Source: Bacteroidia bacterium | GTDB lineage: Bacteria > Bacteroidota > Bacteroidia > B-17B0 > Aurantibacillaceae | DNA length: 64,000 nt | Direction of reading: 5' to 3' | NCBI GenBank assembly: GCA_026414605.1 | Contig: JAOAIP010000028.1 | Location: 1-64,000, forward strand | Shown: piece by piece, positions 8,646 to 17,889 of the stretch | Numbering within the stretch: position 1 is the stretch's first letter | Layout: each line of letters opens with the position of its first letter | The notes under the pieces: model-generated | Database searches by the model: none | What the model saw: only the letters and a program-made list of their open reading frames with translations | Told to the model about the DNA's origin: nothing | Translations under genes and position numbers: made by a program

Positions 8646-8850
8646 AAGTCAAAAGTTGAAAGTTGAAAGTTTTTTCCGATCGTTGAATTTGATTTTTAAA
8701 TCCAAAATCTTTATTTCCAGAAAATTCAGTATAAATACTGACCTCCCAATCCTTTACTCTTTGCCAAGCAATGATGCCTTCAAATCTCTGTATTTTCATA
8801 TTCTTCAAATTTAACTTTCAACTTTCTATTAATAAAAGAGGGTGAGTGAA
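8646..8850 (+). repeat. AAAGT-type inverted repeat pair, copy A
   Basis: AAGTCAAAAGTTGAAAGTTGAAAG-like DNA at 8646-8671 and the complementary strand pattern TTTAACTTTCAACTTTCTAT at 8810-8829, followed by AATAAAAGAGGGTGAGTGAA. The same pair and the same tail follow composite copies B and C. Confidence 0.7.
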
Positions 8851-8993
8851 TATAACCTTTCACATTCTTATTGCTTTCGTTTTATCTCATTTAACCCTTA
8901 AATATCTCATTTGTAAGATGTTGAAAACTTTTCATTTTTTTAGTTTGGAAAAGTCAAAATAATTGCCATAAATTTACAGGAAAATTTAAATGT

Positions 8994-10049
8994 ATGGCAA
9001 AGAAAAATGATGAAGCAGTGGAAACAAAGGAAAATACTAAAAAAGCCCCTAATCCTGAAAAATTAAAAGCACTTAGTGCTACTATAGAAATGCTTGAAAA
9101 AACCTATGGTAAAGGCACTATAATGAAACTCGGCGATACTGCCGTAGAACCATTAGATGCTATACCTACAGGGTCTATTAGTTTAGATGTGGCTCTTGGT
9201 GTAGGCGGATTCCCTCGTGGTAGAGTGGTTGAAATTTTTGGACCCGAATCTTCAGGTAAAACTACATTAGCCATTCACGCTATTGCGAACGTACAAAAAA
9301 ATGGTGGTATTGCAGCCATCATAGATGCAGAACACGCTTTTGACAAAACGTATGCTGAAAAATTAGGTGTTGATACAGAAAGTTTACTTATCTCTCAACC
9401 TGACAATGGCGAGCAAGCCCTTGAAATTGCAGACAATTTAGTAAGATCGGGAGCGATTGATATTATTGTGATTGACTCTGTTGCTGCACTGACGCCAAAA
9501 GCAGAAATCGAAGGAGAAATGGGCGATAGTAAAATGGGCTTACAAGCCCGCTTGATGAGCCAAGCACTTCGTAAAATGACAGCCACCATCAATAAAACGG
9601 GATGTTGTTGTATTTTTATTAACCAATTGAGAGAAAAAATTGGCGTAATGTTTGGAAACCCTGAAACCACAACCGGTGGAAATGCCCTCAAATTCTACGC
9701 CTCTGTACGCTTAGATATTCGCAGAATTGCTCAAATCAAAGAAGGTGAAAATGTAATAGGCAATCGTGTTCGTGTAAAAGTAGTGAAAAACAAAGTAGCA
9801 CCACCTTTTAAACAAGCCGAATTTGATATTATCTTTGGTGAAGGTATAAGTAAAATCGGAGAAATTATTGACATTGGAGTAGAAAAGGGAATAATCAAAA
9901 AAAGCGGTTCTTGGTTTTCTTACAATGACACAAAATTAGGACAAGGTCGCGATGCCTTAAAACAACTATTAAAAGACAATCCTGATCTTCTTGCAGAATT
10001 AGAAGAAAAAGTAAGAACTGCACTAAAAGAATCTGCCAGCGTGTTTTAA
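8994..10049 (+). CDS. recA: Recombinase RecA
   Basis: 351 residues, the normal length. RecA polymerises on single-stranded DNA, drives strand exchange in recombinational repair and stimulates LexA-type self-cleavage. Visible landmarks are the Walker A motif GPESSGKT (83-90), the Walker B region [12 protein letters not shown], the L2-loop phrase [21 protein letters not shown] split by conserved GG, and an acidic-to-mixed C-terminus. The N-terminus [14 protein letters not shown] is a lysine-rich leader common in Bacteroidota RecA. It is followed by its own terminator, so it is monocistronic. No SOS box was recognised upstream. Confidence 0.99.
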   Translation: MAKKNDEAVETKENTKKAPNPEKLKALSATIEMLEKTYGKGTIMKLGDTAVEPLDAIPTGSISLDVALGVGGFPRGRVVEIFGPESSGKTTLAIHAIANVQKNGGIAAIIDAEHAFDKTYAEKLGVDTESLLISQPDNGEQALEIADNLVRSGAIDIIVIDSVAALTPKAEIEGEMGDSKMGLQARLMSQALRKMTATINKTGCCCIFINQLREKIGVMFGNPETTTGGNALKFYASVRLDIRRIAQIKEGENVIGNRVRVKVVKNKVAPPFKQAEFDIIFGEGISKIGEIIDIGVEKGIIKKSGSWFSYNDTKLGQGRDALKQLLKDNPDLLAELEEKVRTALKESASVF

Positions 10050-10073
10050 TAAAGATAAATTTGCATTATATCC

Positions 10074-10105
10074 AATCCACTGATGCTTTATCAGTGGATT
10101 TTTTA
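10074..10105 (+). terminator. Intrinsic terminator after recA
   Basis: AATCCACTGAT (10074-10084), loop GCTTT, ATCAGTGGATT (10090-10100), then TTTTATT. Confidence 0.9.
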
Positions 10106-10130
10106 TTAAATTTACTAAAACAATTAAAAA

Positions 10131-10850
10131 ATGTTTCCAATAGCAGATACAATACCATCATCAAGAGTTCCAATAGTCAATTATCTCTTGATTTTTATTA
10201 ATGTTCTTATCTTTTCGTTTGAAATAATGATTCCGCCGCATCCATTAGAACAATTTTTTTACCACTTTGGTTTAGTTCCTGCCCGATACACTAATCCAAT
10301 GTTTGCATACGAAGCATCACTTTCAGACAATGATTATCTCCCCTTTTTTACAAATATGTTTTTACACAGTGGTTGGGCTCATTTAATTGGGAATATGTGG
10401 ACATTGTACATATTTGGCGATAATGTAGAAGACAGAATGGGGCATTTTCGCTATTTAGTGTTTTATATTCTTTGTGGTCTTGCCGCATCTTTGACTCATT
10501 TTTACACCAACTCAAATTCTACCATTCCTGCAGTAGGGGCTTCTGGTGCAATATCTGGTGTTATGGGCGCCTATATGTTTTTGTTTCCAAAATCACGAAT
10601 TATATTCTTGTACTTTTTCTTTTTCTTTTTTGATTTTATACAAATACCCGCCGTTATTTATTTGTTCTTTTGGTTTGTAGGACAGTTAATAAGTGGAACA
10701 GTAAGTTTGTTTGTATTGCCTCAAAATGTTGGTGGTATTGCTTTTTGGGCACATATAGGTGGGTTTGCTGCAGGAATGTTGTTATACAAATTTTTCATTC
10801 AAAAACCAAAGCGATATTCGGATGAAGTGGAGTATGAAATCATTGATTAA
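10131..10850 (+). CDS. Rhomboid-family intramembrane serine protease
   Basis: A 239-residue polytopic inner-membrane protease that cuts membrane-embedded helices. It has the rhomboid signature: the conserved HSGWAHLIGNMW (about 79-90), the catalytic GASG with Ser138, and the catalytic His208 in AHIGG of the following helix, forming the Ser-His dyad. An unusually Phe-rich helix lies between them (about 158-170). It ends in a short acidic cytosolic tail. The gene sits between recA and rpmB, each with its own signals, so it appears to be a single-gene unit. The natural substrate is not predictable. Confidence 0.93.
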   Translation: MFPIADTIPSSRVPIVNYLLIFINVLIFSFEIMIPPHPLEQFFYHFGLVPARYTNPMFAYEASLSDNDYLPFFTNMFLHSGWAHLIGNMWTLYIFGDNVEDRMGHFRYLVFYILCGLAASLTHFYTNSNSTIPAVGASGAISGVMGAYMFLFPKSRIIFLYFFFFFFDFIQIPAVIYLFFWFVGQLISGTVSLFVLPQNVGGIAFWAHIGGFAAGMLLYKFFIQKPKRYSDEVEYEIID

Positions 10851-10870
10851 AGTAATGATTAAATAAAAAA

Positions 10871-10902
10871 TTTGTTTGTATAAATAAATTTAATTACCTT
10901 TG
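10871..10902 (+). promoter_or_regulatory. Promoter of rpmB operon
   Basis: TTTG at 10871-10874 and TACCTTTG at 10895-10902, 20 bp apart, 21 bp before the rpmB ATG. This is one of the best consensus Bacteroidota promoters in the window. Confidence 0.8.
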
Positions 10903-10922
10903 CCGCCCTTAAATTTAAAATT

Positions 10923-11183
10923 ATGGCAAGAGTATGTGCATTAACCGGCAAAAAACCCGTGAAAGGACACAATGTATCGCATTCCAATAAAAAGACAACA
11001 AGAGAATTTGGAGTAAACTTAAAAGTAAAAAAGATATTTGTGCCCGAATTAAATAAATGGGTTACATTAAAACTTTCAACTACTGCTATTAAAACCATCA
11101 ACAAAAAAGGGGCTTATGCCACCATCAAAGAAGCAGTAGAAAAAGGTTTTTTAGATAAATCAATATTAACCCCTGCAAAATAA
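10923..11183 (+). CDS. rpmB: 50S ribosomal protein L28
   Basis: 86 residues. The start [20 protein letters not shown] is the typical L28 N-terminus (C.LTGK.P..GNxVSH), followed by a basic RNA-binding body and the motif [14 protein letters not shown]. The two-Cys zinc form is not evident; only one N-terminal Cys is present. First gene of the rpmB-rpmG-DUF4295 operon, 7 bp before rpmG, an order conserved in Bacteroidota. Confidence 0.97.
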   Translation: MARVCALTGKKPVKGHNVSHSNKKTTREFGVNLKVKKIFVPELNKWVTLKLSTTAIKTINKKGAYATIKEAVEKGFLDKSILTPAK

Positions 11184-11190
11184 TACCACT

Positions 11191-11376
11191 ATGGCAAAGA
11201 AAAAAGGAAATAGAATACAAGTGATTTTGGAGTGTACAGAACATAAAAATAGCGGTCTTCCTGGGACTTCTCGCTACATCACTACCAAAAATAAAAAAAA
11301 TACACCTGAAAGATTGGAGTTAAAAAAATACAATCCAATCCTCAAAAAATACACTATTCATAAAGAAATTAAATAA
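11191..11376 (+). CDS. rpmG: 50S ribosomal protein L33
   Basis: 61 residues. Recognised from [18 protein letters not shown] and [21 protein letters not shown], the L33 core. Only one Cys (in ECTEH) remains and the CxxC pairs of zinc-binding L33 are missing, so this is a C-minus type that needs no zinc. Second in the operon, with the DUF4295 gene 11 bp downstream. Confidence 0.97.
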   Translation: MAKKKGNRIQVILECTEHKNSGLPGTSRYITTKNKKNTPERLELKKYNPILKKYTIHKEIK

Positions 11377-11387
11377 AACTTACAACT

Positions 11388-11558
11388 ATGGCAAAGAAAA
11401 CCGTTGCTACGCTCAGAACAGGTAAAGGAAAAGAGTTTGCAAAAGTGATTAAACCAATCAAAACTGCAAAGGGGACTTATACGTTCAAAGAAAAAGTAGT
11501 TCACGTTGATCATGTTCAGGATTTCTTAAAAGAAAAAGAAACCACTACTAAAAACTAA
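11388..11558 (+). CDS. DUF4295 family small basic protein
   Basis: A 56-residue protein, MAKKTVATLRTGKGKEFAKV followed by IKPIKTAKGTYTFKEKVV and a polar end. It is strongly basic and has the size and position of the Bacteroidota-specific DUF4295 family, found almost always just after rpmG and before ftsY. A ribosome-associated role is inferred from this location and charge; none is proven by sequence. Start ATG is 11 bp after the rpmG stop; the stop is followed by an intrinsic terminator. Confidence 0.9.
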   Translation: MAKKTVATLRTGKGKEFAKVIKPIKTAKGTYTFKEKVVHVDHVQDFLKEKETTTKN

Positions 11559-11599
11559 AATATCTACCAAAGAACAATATTAATTTTGATAAGTAGTTT

Positions 11600-11628
11600 A
11601 AAAAATCCCGACACAATCGGGATTTTTT
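11600..11628 (+). terminator. Intrinsic terminator of the rpmB operon
   Basis: AAAAATCCCGA, short loop CACAA, TCGGGATTTTTT. It separates the ribosomal genes from ftsY. Confidence 0.9.
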
Positions 11629-11733
11629 CATTTTATTTGTGCATCTCATTAAACTAATATCTACCTGCATATTATTCTCTGATTTAGATTCTTTGCTTTA
11701 ATGATGAAACGAATTAATATACAATAAATTTTT

Positions 11734-12687
11734 ATGCTAAAATTTATCAAAAATCTTTTTGGAAAATCTGAACAACAGGAGAAAGAAGAATTAAAAGAAT
11801 CTCTACAAAAAACAAAAACAAGTTTATTAGACAAAATTGCAAGAGTCATTGCAGGAAAGTCAAAGGTAGATGATGAGGTATTAGATGAATTAGAAGCCGT
11901 ATTAATATCTGCAGATGTGGGGGTTGATACTACAATTGAAATAATTGAACGATTACAAAAAAGAGTAAAAGAACAAAAGTATTTAAATACAGAAGAATTA
12001 CATCGGATTTTACAGGAAGAAATTCAGCAAATGTTGGTATTATCACCTGCCTCTATTTTTACAGTGGATACAAAACCTTATGTAATAATGGTGGTGGGCG
12101 TAAATGGAGTCGGAAAAACAACTACTATTGGAAAATTAGCCAATATGTTTAAGCAAAGTGGCTATTCCGTAATGCTGGGAGCTGCTGATACCTTTCGTGC
12201 TGCTGCGATTGACCAACTAAAAGTATGGGCAGATAGAGTGGGTGTTCCTATCATTACACAACAGCATGGATCTGATCCTGCAAGTGTGGCTTTTGATACC
12301 TTACAATCCGCCAAAGCCAAAAATATAGATGTTGTGATTATTGACACTGCAGGACGGTTACACAACAAAGTCAATTTGATGAACGAATTGAGCAAAGTAA
12401 AAAATGTAATGAAAAAAGTTATTCCTGATGCCCCTCACGAAGTATTACTTGTTTTGGACGCTACCACTGGCCAAAATGCTTTTGAACAATGCAAGCAATT
12501 TACCAATGCTACACAAGTCAATGCTATTGCTCTTACAAAATTAGATGGTACTGCAAAAGGAGGTGTTGCTATAGGATTATCTCATCAATTTAATATCCCT
12601 ATAAAATACATAGGTACTGGCGAAAAATTAACCGATATTCAACTCTTTGATGCTCAAAAATATATTCAATCTATCTTTGAAAAATAA
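11734..12687 (+). CDS. ftsY: Signal recognition particle receptor FtsY
   Basis: 317 residues. FtsY is the SRP GTPase receptor that delivers ribosome-nascent chain complexes to SecYEG at the inner membrane. The N domain is about residues 20-100. The G domain has G1 GVNGVGKTT (122-130), the DTFRAAA motif (152-158), G3 DTAGRLH (204-210) and G4 TKLDG (268-272). The acidic A domain found in proteobacteria is reduced to a short charged helix at the N-terminus, which is usual in this phylum. It has its own leader after the rpmB-operon terminator. Confidence 0.98.
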   Translation: MLKFIKNLFGKSEQQEKEELKESLQKTKTSLLDKIARVIAGKSKVDDEVLDELEAVLISADVGVDTTIEIIERLQKRVKEQKYLNTEELHRILQEEIQQMLVLSPASIFTVDTKPYVIMVVGVNGVGKTTTIGKLANMFKQSGYSVMLGAADTFRAAAIDQLKVWADRVGVPIITQQHGSDPASVAFDTLQSAKAKNIDVVIIDTAGRLHNKVNLMNELSKVKNVMKKVIPDAPHEVLLVLDATTGQNAFEQCKQFTNATQVNAIALTKLDGTAKGGVAIGLSHQFNIPIKYIGTGEKLTDIQLFDAQKYIQSIFEK

Positions 12688-12814
12688 TTTGTTTCTATTA
12701 TTATGATAATAAATTTATCCGCTCATCCCTATTTTTCATACAGGACTTATCACTTTTAACTATTTAAATTCAACTAACCATTAATCATTAACTTGTATTA
12801 AAAATTATTTTTTT

Positions 12815-13456
12815 ATGAATAACCAAATCAAAACTATTTTATTTATCCTCTTAGGTGTTGCGTTATTTTTCACACTGTATTTTGTATTACACTTAGAAAT
12901 AGAAAAAAAATTAAGTACCGCATCTAATGTTCCTAATAATGAAAAAACAAGTGTTGTAACCTCTACACTACTGCCTGATGCCAAAATTGCTTTTGTAAAT
13001 ATTGATACACTGAATGAAAAATATCTTTTTATAGCAGATTATGTCAAAGCAATGAAAAAAAGAAAGGAAACTATAGAAGCACAATTACAAGCAATGATGA
13101 ATCAATTTCAAAATGACTATGAAGCATTTCAACAATCCGTTCAAGCAGGCATTGCCCCTCAAGCAGAATTAGAAAAACAAAAAAGAAAATTAGAACAACA
13201 ACAAAAAGAAATTCAAAACAAACAACTGCAAATGGATAATTTAGCACTTGAACTTCAAGCAAAAAACGAACAATTACAAAGAGATATTAAAGAATTTATG
13301 AAACGCTTTAATAATGGTAAATACGATTATATTATTTCATACTCAGATGCATTGCCCAATGTGCTTTATGCCAATCCAAAATATGATATTACAAAAGAGG
13401 TATTAGATGCTCTCAATAAAGAATATCTTGAGAAAAAATCAAATCAAAAACCATAA
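12815..13456 (+). CDS. OmpH/Skp-family periplasmic chaperone-like protein
   Basis: 213 residues with an N-terminal membrane anchor (about 6-25) and then the OmpH/Skp pattern: a beta strand IAFVNIDTLNEKY (about 58-70), a long Gln/Lys/Glu-rich coiled coil (about 75-160), and a closing segment FNNGKYDYIISYSDALPNVLYANPKYDIT that completes the small beta body. Family members are trimeric holdases that guide outer-membrane proteins through the periplasm. The uncleaved-looking anchor is a variation from soluble Skp. It is a single gene, converging on the RimB-like gene. Confidence 0.85.
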   Translation: MNNQIKTILFILLGVALFFTLYFVLHLEIEKKLSTASNVPNNEKTSVVTSTLLPDAKIAFVNIDTLNEKYLFIADYVKAMKKRKETIEAQLQAMMNQFQNDYEAFQQSVQAGIAPQAELEKQKRKLEQQQKEIQNKQLQMDNLALELQAKNEQLQRDIKEFMKRFNNGKYDYIISYSDALPNVLYANPKYDITKEVLDALNKEYLEKKSNQKP

Positions 13457-13544
13457 GTTAATTAGTATTTGGTAAAAAGTCAAAAATTTAGTTTTCAAAA
13501 AATCAACTAATAATTCCATAAATCCGCCGAAGGCAGGTAAATAT

Positions 13545-13940
13545 TCACCTTGTTAAATAAACCTTTTCCACATCTACAATAAACTTGCCCTTCAAAAACT
13601 TTCTCCCTAATAAAACAGGATATTTCATTTCTGCTCTATTCGTCAAAGACAAGCGTGATCTAATTTTTCTTTTACCAATAATGATTAAAGTTTTAATAAC
13701 AAAACGTTCTTCACCTATACCAGAGGTGTTTTTGATAAATCGTTTTTCAAAATTATCAAAGCAGATCCAAGGACTGTCATTAAAAACCTTAATACAAAGT
13801 TGAGAGTTTTGCAACTCTATTTTTTCACAATGCAATGCCGATGTATATGCACCTGTATCTATTTTCGCCTCAATATTATACAAATGCAATTCAGGTAAAT
13901 CTATAAACTCCCTTCGCCCAATAATTGTTTTATCTTTCAT
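13545..13940 (-). CDS. RimB-like ATP-dependent zinc/aspartic protease (PF05618)
   Basis: 131 residues counted from the ATG at 13940. An upstream in-frame ATG at 13994 is rejected because the -7 box TACTTTTG lies at 13949-13956, inside that extension. The family is a retropepsin-like fold: the core IDTGAYTSALH carries the Asp-Thr-Gly triad (28-30), and YPVLLGRKFL is the second conserved block. PF05618 proteins include RimB, the partner that trims poly-glutamate tails added by RimK to ribosomal protein S6. A RimK gene is present 46 kb away, which makes this role plausible but not proven. Confidence 0.85.
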   Translation of the reverse strand: MKDKTIIGRREFIDLPELHLYNIEAKIDTGAYTSALHCEKIELQNSQLCIKVFNDSPWICFDNFEKRFIKNTSGIGEERFVIKTLIIIGKRKIRSRLSLTNRAEMKYPVLLGRKFLKGKFIVDVEKVYLTR

Positions 13941-13948
13941 AATCAGCA

Positions 13949-13956
13949 CAAAAGTA
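13949..13956 (-). promoter_or_regulatory. -7 promoter box fixing the start of the RimB-like gene
   Basis: TACTTTTG on the minus strand, 8 bp before the ATG at 13940. This implies a very short leader and rules out the longer N-terminus. Confidence 0.65.
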
Positions 13957-14135
13957 TGAAATAAAAAATTACAACGATCTTTATTTTCTGTCATTTAATT
14001 AAAAATATCAAAATTTCTTTGTCATATTTGCATAAAAAATTTTTTTACCTATCACATTACTTGTAAAATCAGCCATTTTGACTTAAAAATGCGTATTGAA
14101 TAATCTTTGATAATATACTCACAAAATTAAAAACT

Positions 14136-16751
14136 ATGAATTTAGACAAATTTACAATCAAAGCACAAGAAGCCATTCAGCAAGCGGTGCAAATTGCTTC
14201 TGAACATCAACAACAAGCGATAGAATCTGCCCATATTCTAAAAGGTGTTCAAGAAGTGGATGAAAATGTATTACCATTTATTTTAAAGAAATTGAATGTC
14301 AATGTTTCTGTTTTTACAAAATCATTGGATAGTGTGATCGCTTCTTATCCAAAAGTAAGTGGCGGACAGCCTTATTTAGGAAGTACAGGACAAGCCGTCA
14401 TCAATAAGGCACAATCCTTGGCTAAAGAAATGAAAGACGAATACGTTTCGCTCGATCATTTGATTTTAGCCACATTCTTAGCAGGTGGCCAAGCATCTCA
14501 ACTAATGAAAGATGCAGGCATTACCGAAAAAGAATTGCGTTTAGCCATAATGGATTTACGCAAAGGCAAACCTGTAACTTCTCAAACTCAAGAAGAAACT
14601 TATCAAGCATTAAGTAAATATGCGGTAAACCTTAATGAAAAAGCACGTAGTGGAAAATTAGACCCTGTTATAGGTCGCGATGAAGAAATTCGCCGTGTAT
14701 TGCAAATATTGGCTCGTAGAACCAAAAACAACCCTGTTTTAGTAGGTGAACCTGGTGTAGGTAAAACAGCCATTGTAGAAGGTTTAGCCCATCGTATTAT
14801 CAATGGAGATGTGCCCGAAAACTTAAAGACCAAACAAATCTATGCTTTGGATATGGGGGCACTGATTGCCGGGGCTAAATACAAAGGTGAATTTGAAGAA
14901 CGTCTTAAATCTGTGATTAAAGAAGTAACCGAAAGTGAGGGAGAAATTATTCTATTCATTGACGAAATACACACTCTCGTAGGTGCGGGCGGAGGCGGAG
15001 AAGGCGCAATGGATGCCGCTAATATCTTAAAGCCCGCCTTAGCAAGAGGAGAATTGCGTGCTATTGGTGCTACTACACTCAACGAATTTCAAAAATACTT
15101 TGAAAAAGATAAAGCCCTTGAAAGACGTTTCCAAAAAGTAATGGTAGATGAGCCCACAGAAGAAGATGCTATTGCTATATTGCGTGGTATCAAAGATAGA
15201 TACGAAGCCCATCATAAAGTAAGAATCAAAGACGAAGCCATTATTGCTGCCGTAGAATTATCTACTCGTTATATCACCGATCGCTTTTTACCTGACAAAG
15301 CCATTGACCTTATTGATGAAGCCGCTGCTAAATTGAGAATGCAAATGGACTCCGTGCCTTATGAATTGGATGAAATTGAACGCGAAATAATGCAACTTGA
15401 AATTGAACGTGAAGCAATGAAGAGAGAAAACCAACAAGACAAAGTGGACTTGTTGAATAAAAAAATCTCTGAACTTCAAGAAAAACGTTCTCAAATTCGT
15501 GCAAAATGGCAATCTGAAAAAGAATTGATATTAAAAGTCCAATCTGTAAAACAAAAAATAGAAGATTTAAAAAATCAAGCAGCTATTTATGAACGTCAAG
15601 GAGAGTATGGAAAAGTAGCAGAAATTCGTTATGGAAAATTAGTGGAAGCCCAAAACGAATTAGCCGCATTAGAAAAACAATTGAATGAACTCAAAGAAAG
15701 TGGCTCTCAATTGGTAAAAGAAGAAGTAGATGCTGAAGATATTGCTGCTATTGTGAGTGCGTGGACAGGTATACCTGTAAAGAAAATGCTTCAAAGTGAA
15801 AGAGAAAAATTATTACACCTTGAAGAAGAATTACATAAACGTGTAGTAGGACAAGACGAAGCCATTCGTAGTATAGCAGATGCTGTGCGTAGAAGTAGAG
15901 CAGGTATGCAAGATCCCAAAAGACCTATTGGTTCCTTTATATTCCTTGGAACTACAGGAGTAGGTAAAACAGAATTAGCAAAGGCATTAGCAGAATTCTT
16001 GTTTAATACCGAAAATGCAATGACTCGTATTGATATGAGTGAATATCAAGAAAGACATTCTGTAAGCCGCTTGATTGGTGCACCTCCAGGATATGTAGGA
16101 TACGAAGAAGGCGGACAACTCACCGAAGCCGTTCGTAGAAAACCATATAGCGTTGTGTTACTGGATGAAATAGAAAAAGCCCACCCCGATGTGTTCAATA
16201 TCTTGCTTCAAGTTTTGGACGATGGACGACTCACTGATAACAAAGGTAGAGTGGTCAATTTCAAGAATACCATCATCATTATGACTTCTAATTTAGGATC
16301 TCATATTATTCAAGAAAATTTTGAAAACATTTCAGAAAAAAATCGTGAAGAGGTTATAGAAAGAACCAAAAACGAAGTGATGGATTTACTCAAAAAGACC
16401 ATTCGCCCCGAGTTTTTGAACAGAGTAGATGAAATCATAATGTTTGAGCCACTTACGCGCGAACAAGTCAAACAAATTATACGCTTACAAATTCAGCAAA
16501 TAGCCAAGCGTATGGAAGATCAAAACATACAAATAGAATTGACAGAATATGCTATTGAAGCATTAGCCGATATTGGCTTTGATCCTCAGTTTGGTGCAAG
16601 ACCTATAAAACGGGCTATTCAAAAGCACATACTAAATGAACTATCCAAAGCCATCTTAGCAGGCACAGTAAAGAGCAATCAAAAAATAGTAGTAGATTAT
16701 TTAGGTAATCAGTTTGTATTTATGAACCAAAGCGAAAAAGTAAGTGAATAA
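14136..16751 (+). CDS. clpB: ATP-dependent disaggregase ClpB
   Basis: 871 residues. A hexameric AAA+ chaperone that extracts polypeptides from aggregates with DnaK. Order: Clp N domain (1-145, two repeats), NBD1 with Walker [10 protein letters not shown] (about 203-211), the coiled-coil M domain (about 400-530, rich in Glu/Lys/Gln), NBD2 with GTTGVGKTE (about 605-613) and a D2 C-terminal domain with [10 protein letters not shown]. The M domain and absence of an IGF/L ClpP loop distinguish it from ClpA/C. Monocistronic with a strong terminator. A near-match promoter (TAATCTTTG, 14101-14109, one base too long) precedes it; no CIRCE element was seen. Confidence 0.98.
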   Translation: MNLDKFTIKAQEAIQQAVQIASEHQQQAIESAHILKGVQEVDENVLPFILKKLNVNVSVFTKSLDSVIASYPKVSGGQPYLGSTGQAVINKAQSLAKEMKDEYVSLDHLILATFLAGGQASQLMKDAGITEKELRLAIMDLRKGKPVTSQTQEETYQALSKYAVNLNEKARSGKLDPVIGRDEEIRRVLQILARRTKNNPVLVGEPGVGKTAIVEGLAHRIINGDVPENLKTKQIYALDMGALIAGAKYKGEFEERLKSVIKEVTESEGEIILFIDEIHTLVGAGGGGEGAMDAANILKPALARGELRAIGATTLNEFQKYFEKDKALERRFQKVMVDEPTEEDAIAILRGIKDRYEAHHKVRIKDEAIIAAVELSTRYITDRFLPDKAIDLIDEAAAKLRMQMDSVPYELDEIEREIMQLEIEREAMKRENQQDKVDLLNKKISELQEKRSQIRAKWQSEKELILKVQSVKQKIEDLKNQAAIYERQGEYGKVAEIRYGKLVEAQNELAALEKQLNELKESGSQLVKEEVDAEDIAAIVSAWTGIPVKKMLQSEREKLLHLEEELHKRVVGQDEAIRSIADAVRRSRAGMQDPKRPIGSFIFLGTTGVGKTELAKALAEFLFNTENAMTRIDMSEYQERHSVSRLIGAPPGYVGYEEGGQLTEAVRRKPYSVVLLDEIEKAHPDVFNILLQVLDDGRLTDNKGRVVNFKNTIIIMTSNLGSHIIQENFENISEKNREEVIERTKNEVMDLLKKTIRPEFLNRVDEIIMFEPLTREQVKQIIRLQIQQIAKRMEDQNIQIELTEYAIEALADIGFDPQFGARPIKRAIQKHILNELSKAILAGTVKSNQKIVVDYLGNQFVFMNQSEKVSE

Positions 16752-16770
16752 ACCAAGATAGAACACAATC

Positions 16771-16799
16771 AAAAAGCGGTCTTAATGACCGCTTTTTTT
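16771..16799 (+). terminator. Intrinsic terminator of clpB
   Basis: AAAAAGCGGTC (16771-16781), loop TTAAT, GACCGCTTTTT (16787-16797) plus more T. Confidence 0.92.
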
Positions 16800-16827
16800 G
16801 TTTTAAACACTCTAATTATCCAGAAAC

Positions 16828-16876
16828 CTAAAATTCCACTTCAAATACCAAAATATCTATTTTTAAGATGGTATAA
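16828..16876 (+). repeat. 49-bp direct repeat, left copy
   Basis: Begins CTAAAATTCCACTTCAAATA and ends GATGGTATAA. It matches 17890-17938 at 47 of 49 positions in the same orientation. The two copies flank the TRL-like/XRE gene pair. This copy ends 17 bp before the -7 box of the lipoprotein gene and contains the short dyad AAAATA-TC-TATTTT, imperfect in the right copy. Confidence 0.9.
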
Positions 16877-16893
16877 AAAATTTATTCGGTCTG

Positions 16894-16901
16894 TAGCTTT
16901 G
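16894..16901 (+). promoter_or_regulatory. -7 promoter box of TRL-like lipoprotein gene
   Basis: TAGCTTTG, 28 bp before the ATG. The expected -33 area falls inside or at the edge of the 49-bp repeat, so a protein bound to the repeat could control this promoter. Confidence 0.6.
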
Positions 16902-16929
16902 CGGCATAAACCAATAAAAACAAAAAACT

Positions 16930-17352
16930 ATGAAAAAGACATTACTCATTGTAGGAACAAGCATTGCAGTAGCATTAACAAATGTTTCTTGTACTGCAAG
17001 ATTAGTTGATTTTACAGTTATATCAACTAAAAATGTAAACCTTGGATTCAAAAAAAGTGAAGGAAAGAAAGTAGTAGGAAAATCGATGGGGTTCTTAGGA
17101 ATTGGGGTAGATATTAAAACAGCTATTGATAAAGCACTTGAAAGTGCAGGACCTGATTACGATCTCTTGGTTGATGGAGTTCTGAAACAAGTAGCTTATC
17201 CTTTTTTCAGTGGATTTCAAGTTGAAGGTATAGCTATTAATAGTAGTATTAAAAAAGCTGAAATGGGTGAAGAAAATTTTAAGAAGTGGTGTGAACAACA
17301 CAATGTGATTTATAAATCTGATGCAGAAAGTTCTGTAACAAAAAGCAAATAA
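16930..17352 (+). CDS. TRL-like family small lipoprotein
   Basis: 140 residues. It has a signal peptide ending in a lipobox-like TNVSC (Cys21), though the -3 Leu is replaced. The mature start ARLVDFTVISTKNV and the following Gly-rich GFLGIGVDIKTAIDKALESAG resemble the TRL-like family (PF13146), small bacterial and phage lipoproteins of unknown role. The body then predicts beta strands (VDGVLKQVAYPFFSGFQVEG). The gene lies between the 49-bp repeats, converges on an XRE regulator and overlaps its ORF by 43 bp. No function is assigned. Confidence 0.75.
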   Translation: MKKTLLIVGTSIAVALTNVSCTARLVDFTVISTKNVNLGFKKSEGKKVVGKSMGFLGIGVDIKTAIDKALESAGPDYDLLVDGVLKQVAYPFFSGFQVEGIAINSSIKKAEMGEENFKKWCEQHNVIYKSDAESSVTKSK

Positions 17353-17816
17353 GTATTAAAAAAAATAAAGTCAAAAATAAAAGCCCCAATTTTTGGGGCT
17401 TTTTTATTTCTTTTTTTTTCCTTCAACAATTTTATTATCTCATCTTTTTCTTTTAGCAAACGCTCATAGAGTTCTTTGAGTTGATCAATTTCTGTGGCAT
17501 AGTAAAACTTGTATCCTTCACTATGTTGATTATTTATGATGTTATTAAATATCTTGTCTTCTGTTAAACCAATAAGATTTGTTACAGACGTATCCAATGC
17601 TTTGGCTATTTGAAATAAACGGGTAATAGAAATATCTACGTAACCGCCTTCTATTTTGGAATAATGTTTTTGGTTAATACCTAATTCATCGGCAACATTT
17701 TGTTGAGAATATCCTTTCATCATCCGTATTTTGCGAATGTTTGAAAAAATTTTTTGTATCTCTTTTGAATGCAAGCTAATCTCTTTATCTTCTCTATCTC
17801 TTGATGAATTCGTCAT
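17310..17816 (-). CDS. XRE-family HTH regulator with read-through C-terminus
   Basis: 168 residues from the ATG at 17816; the TTG further upstream lies inside the -7 box. A Cro/C1-type HTH (about residues 19-75: IRKIRMMKGYSQQNVADELG, then HYSKIEGGYVDIS) is followed by a Leu/Glu/Lys coiled coil (about 100-130). After LLKEKK the reading frame enters an A9 run (17411-17419) and continues through the terminator hairpin for about 30 unusual residues into the convergent lipoprotein gene. One added A would give a TAA at 17404-17406, just before the hairpin, and a roughly 137-residue protein with an ordinary end. The full C-terminus is therefore suspect. Confidence 0.85.
   Translation of the reverse strand: MTNSSRDREDKEISLHSKEIQKIFSNIRKIRMMKGYSQQNVADELGINQKHYSKIEGGYVDISITRLFQIAKALDTSVTNLIGLTEDKIFNNIINNQHSEGYKFYYATEIDQLKELYERLLKEKDEIIKLLKEKKRNKKAPKIGAFIFDFIFFNTYLLFVTELSASDL
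17379..17404. terminator. Bidirectional terminator in the direct-repeat cassette
   Basis: AAAAGCCCCAA and TTGGGGCTTTT (17393-17403) around a short T loop, with T tracts on both strands. It ends the lipoprotein transcript and, on the other strand, sits just after the presumed natural end of the XRE frame. Confidence 0.88.
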
Positions 17817-17828
17817 AAATTTTTTGTG

Positions 17829-17836
17829 CAAAAATA
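17829..17836 (-). promoter_or_regulatory. -7 promoter box of XRE gene
   Basis: TATTTTTG on the minus strand, 12 bp before the ATG at 17816. Confidence 0.6.
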
Positions 17837-17889
17837 GTGAGTAGAAAGGATAAAGTAAAAACTATTTTTATTTAATCTGTTTTTTAATA

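Noticed and set aside
10859-11104. Minus-strand frame opposite rpmB
   Set aside because: A shadow of L28, which has conserved motifs and a consensus promoter.
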